Assembly: GCA_015501055.1 (NCBI GenBank)
Contig: JADNYV010001012.1
Coordinates: 1 to 10,849, forward strand
Direction of reading: 5' to 3'
Length of the DNA: 10,849 nt
Origin: Mucidula mucida
Taxonomy: Eukaryota; Basidiomycota; Agaricomycetes; Agaricales; Physalacriaceae
Shown here: piece after piece, positions 8,472 to 10,849 of the stretch
Numbering within the stretch: the stretch's first letter is position 1
Layout: every line of letters starts with the position of its first letter
Notes under the pieces: model-generated
Databases searched by the model: none
What the model saw: the letters and a program-made list of their open reading frames with translations, nothing else
Told to the model about the DNA's origin: nothing
Translations under genes and position numbers: made by a program

Positions 8472-8634
8472 GCTGTTGAGAGAGGAAAGAGGGGATGTTG
8501 GAAACAGGGGGTTGAAAATTTGCAAACACTAGCCGCTAAGGTTGGTAAGCATTATCCGCTATTTTGCAATTCATGCACTGACTTTGGCATTTCTTTCTTC
8601 AAGTTCCCGTTTCTTATCGCAGCACTATCACAAC
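8472..8634. promoter_or_regulatory. Short divergent intergenic region (putative bidirectional promoter)
   Basis: Only 163 bp separate the two head-to-head start codons. Each side has a CT-rich tract on its own coding strand just upstream of the ATG: the complement of GAGAGAGGAAAGAGGGG (about 8478-8494) for the 717-aa gene, and TTTCTTTCTTCAAG (8590-8603) for the Plavaka gene. Pyrimidine-rich tracts near start sites are common in fungal promoters. No clear TATA box was found. The arrangement suggests shared control, but that is inference. Confidence 0.5.
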
Positions 8635-10280
8635 ATGCAACGACATCGACGCACCGTTGCTGAGCTCAAATGTCCTTGGCCAGGTTGCACAAAAATGCTT
8701 CACAGCCAAAGCGGCCTCACTCATCATGTTCGGCAAGTCCATCATAGGATTACACAACCGACGCAATCTGCTCCTACCGCAGCTGGTTCGGCGCCGCCTA
8801 ACAATGAGGATCCGCCTAACAATGAGGATCCGCCGTCTTCTCCGCCACATTTCGCAAGTCCACCTCATTCTTCTTCTCCTCCACCTTCTCCACCACCTCA
8901 AATCAATCCCGAGGAACGTCGTCGTTGAGTTTTTGGAACGAAGAACTATCATCCCCACCTTACAGGAGATCCCTGCGATAAGGATGGTAACCCACTGGCC
9001 CCTGATACTCCTCCGCCTCTGCCTCCTCCACCTCCCAAAAACGCATGGGCTCCTTTCGACGACAAGGTGCAGTTCCGTGTATCAGAGTTCCTCTTCCGTA
9101 AAGTAGAGATGTCCCAAGGTGATATTGATCATCTTATGGAGCTCTGGGATCTTTCGATGAAGGAGCACGGCGGTTGTGCGCCATTCAAGGACCACGACCA
9201 GATGTACCAGGGCATTGACAACATCCCCATCGGCAGCGCACCGTGAAAGTGCTTCATCGCACCCGCTTATCTGACTTGTGGACTATCAGACCCTCATCTA
9301 TGACAACGATAACTCGACAAAAGGTGCCATGTACATTCCCATGATCCTAGGTAGCGACAAGACTACAGTTTCAGTCGCAACGGGCAACATCGAGTATCAT
9401 CCGCTGTATCTGATGATTGGAAACTTACATGCCTCCGTTCGACGAGCTCATTGTGGCGGTGTGATTCCCATTGGCTTCCTTGCCATTCCCAAAGGTACAT
9501 CTTCATTCTCGTGGTGTGCTCAGATTGAATCTGATTGCAATTCTCAGGGGATCGCAAGTATGATAATGACGTCAAATTCTGTACCTTCAAGAAACAGCTG
9601 TTCCACGACTCCATTGCTGCAATTCTCAAGTCGACTCGCCCTGCAATGACTACTCCGGTTGTTCGTCTTTGCCCTGATGGACATTATTGACGAGTTATCT
9701 ACGACATTGCGTCGTACATTGCGGATTATCCCGAGCAGGTTATTCTCGCTGGTGTGGTATCAGGTTGGTGTTGCAAGTATGTCGTCTCTCCTCCTTGCTA
9801 TTCAGGAATTGATGCTGATGATTAATCAGATGTGATGTAATGAGCTTAAATCTTGACGGACCAGCCAATCACCGCACCAAGGCGACGCGCGATGTATTTC
9901 TTGAGGAACTTGATGATGCCGACCTTTGGGATAACTACGGAATAGACGCCGATGTCGAGGTAAGTTCTCATGCATACTCTTGAGGTGTTTTTCTCATCTA
10001 TTGTGCAGCCGTTCACCGAGCATTTCCCCCAAGCTGACATTCACGAGATTCTCACCTCGGATCTTCTTCACCAGGTGATCAAAGGGTCGTTCAAGGACCA
10101 TCTTGTCGAATGGGTCCTGATGTACCTGGAGCTCACGGTGGGAAAGTCGCAAGCCAAAGTAATCATGGACGATATTGATTGACGGTATGTATTCTGCTGC
10201 ACGGCAGGCTACGATGTCACTAATACTCTTTATCTAGGATTGCGGCAACTCCGGCTTATCCTGGATTGCGTTGGTTTTCC
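8635..10280 (+). pseudogene. Plavaka transposase pseudogene with N-terminal C2H2 zinc finger, 3' end lost
   Basis: Plavaka is a fungal CACTA-like transposase family. The ATG at 8635 begins MQRHRRTVAEL, then a zinc finger (C-x4-C-x12-H-x4-H in CPWPGC..HVRQVH), a Pro/Ser-rich linker, YHPHLTGDPCDKDGNPL, NAWAPFDDKVQF, MSQGDIDHLMELW, IPMILGSDKTTVSVATG, PLYLMIGNLHASVRRAH, GFLAIPK, RPAMTTPVVRLCPDGHY, SYIADYPEQV, GWCCKC, DLWDNYGID and ADIHEILTSDLLHQVIKGSF. Introns: 9495-9547, 9777-9829, 9960-10008 and 10185-10237. Breaks: TGA at 8926-8928, 9244-9246 (where PW is expected), 9688-9690 and 10180-10182, the last two next to an Arg codon where the family has RR. The frame changes near 9256-9278, where the block normally lying between the PW..F and ILGSDKT motifs is missing. 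Family-like sequence ends at PGLRWF, and the inverted repeat starts at 10281. The C-terminal half is absent. Confidence 0.82.
8794..8835 (+). repeat. 18-bp tandem duplication in the Plavaka linker
   Basis: CCGCCTAACAATGAGGAT occurs twice in a row (8794-8811, 8812-8829), followed by CCGCCG, the start of a third unit. It keeps the reading frame and encodes PPNNED twice in the proline-rich linker, consistent with replication slippage. Confidence 0.9.
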
Positions 10281-10849
10281 TCACCCTATGCAGTAAGGAT
10301 AACATGTTATCCTACTGTTCCTACAGGGTGTGATAACCTGTGTTTCCTGTTGCTTACCTGGGCTTATCCTGGCTGGTGCGGCGGGTGCTGGGGCGTACTC
10401 GGCGGGTTCTCGGCACCATGGCATGGTGGCAGGAGCTCGGGGAACCCCGAGATGGGTAGTAGCCGGGTAGGGATGCGTGGATGCGTGGCGCAGTTGCCGG
10501 GTAGTCAGGGGGGGTCCGGCTATGATTGCAGCTGTATTGCCGGTTGCTCTCAATACGAGCGGGCCCATATCCGGATTCGGCACCCGTCCCGTGACGCTTA
10601 CTGCACCACATACCCGTTACATTCCCGGGGTGCAAATTGGCACTTCCTCAGCATGGCGGGATGGCTTATTGGACTTAGATATTTATTTAGATTTATTTAA
10701 TGAATTTTAGTGCTATTTTTACCGCCCCCGCCCTTCCAAAACAGGCTACAATTCGAAATCAGCGGGATACAGCGTCCATAGCGGCGGACTGCGCGCCTCT
10801 ATGGCGCCTCCAGTCACCTCAACTATCAGGGATGTCTCTTATACATTTT
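10281..10849 (-). repeat. Right copy of the long inverted repeat, running off the window
   Basis: This is the reverse complement of 1521-2096 with about eleven small differences. Its left edge (TCACCCTATGCAG) abuts Plavaka coding sequence, which stops resembling its family exactly here. The Plavaka frame stays open into the repeat up to 10700, but one-base indels against the left copy show that this frame is not conserved. The repeat continues at least to the window end, where it is still within the second tandem unit. If the repeat is a KDZ 3' end, the rest of that element lies beyond 10849 on the minus strand. Confidence 0.9.
10282..10330 (-). repeat. Palindromic hairpin at the tip of the right repeat
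   Basis: The same perfect 18-bp palindrome AGGATAACATGTTATCCT (10296-10313) sits between CACCCT (10282-10287) and AGGGTG (10325-10330), with CAGTA and TACTG as inner arms. The outer arms pair perfectly here, whereas one has a C-to-G change in the left copy. The whole first ~50 bp of the repeat can therefore fold as one hairpin. Confidence 0.78.

Noticed and set aside
8614..9106. Arg/Leu-rich open frames on both strands over the Plavaka linker
   Set aside because: They arise from CCT/CCA proline codon runs read in other frames; the zinc finger and linker frame is the supported one.
10266..10700. A 144-codon open frame running from the last Plavaka codons through the right repeat
   Set aside because: The left repeat copy carries one-base indels in the same stretch that break the frame, so it is not conserved as protein. 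It is a chance chimera at the insertion junction.
1..10849. Prokaryotic systems, CRISPR arrays, tRNA or rRNA genes
   Set aside because: No spaced direct repeats, cloverleaf-like segments or rRNA-like blocks were noticed, and the spliced genes show the DNA is fungal.

Overview
This is eukaryotic DNA, almost certainly from an agaricomycete (mushroom-forming basidiomycete) genome. The genes carry many 44-61 nt GT..AG introns, and the protein families seen are those that litter agaricomycete genomes: KDZ transposase, Plavaka transposase, hAT transposase and a fungal tyrosine recombinase. No prokaryotic features, tRNA, rRNA or CRISPR were seen. All family names rest on reading translated motifs, not on a database search.

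Layout. 1-1198 (+): the 3' part of a KDZ transposase gene (4 exons, no stops in the visible part). 1199-2096: non-coding DNA with two tandem ~142-bp units and then a ~450-bp unique part that ends in a palindromic hairpin. 2097-3700 (+): a 5'-truncated, decayed hAT element, with transposase exons followed by GGGTACCC-like subterminal repeats. 3702-5026 (-): a decayed tyrosine-recombinase gene whose last exon is cut off at the hAT end. 5027-6028: spacer with a dense cluster of palindromes at 5651-5783. 6029-8471 (-): a 7-exon gene for a predicted 717-aa protein of unknown function, with every splice phase consistent and no internal stop. 8472-8634: a short divergent promoter. 8635-10280 (+): a Plavaka transposase pseudogene with a C2H2 zinc finger, four in-frame TGA stops and an internal deletion. 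10281-10849: a second, inverted copy of the repeat at ~1521-2096, which interrupts the Plavaka coding sequence and runs off the window.

Interpretation. The window is a nested transposon graveyard around one intact gene. A relative order can be read from the junctions: the hAT end truncates the recombinase, one repeat copy truncates the hAT, and the other copy truncates the Plavaka, so the repeat copies are the youngest insertions. The left copy lies directly downstream of the KDZ gene in the same orientation, so I infer that the repeat is the 3' end of a KDZ element. A second KDZ element on the minus strand would then be expected beyond 10849.

The points most worth a second look are the intact 717-aa gene paired head-to-head with a dead Plavaka; the strong bias of premature stops to TGA, consistent with C-to-T decay; the palindromic terminus shared by the inverted repeats; the palindrome cluster at 5651-5783; and a TAG stop directly abutting a perfect splice donor at the end of the intact gene.
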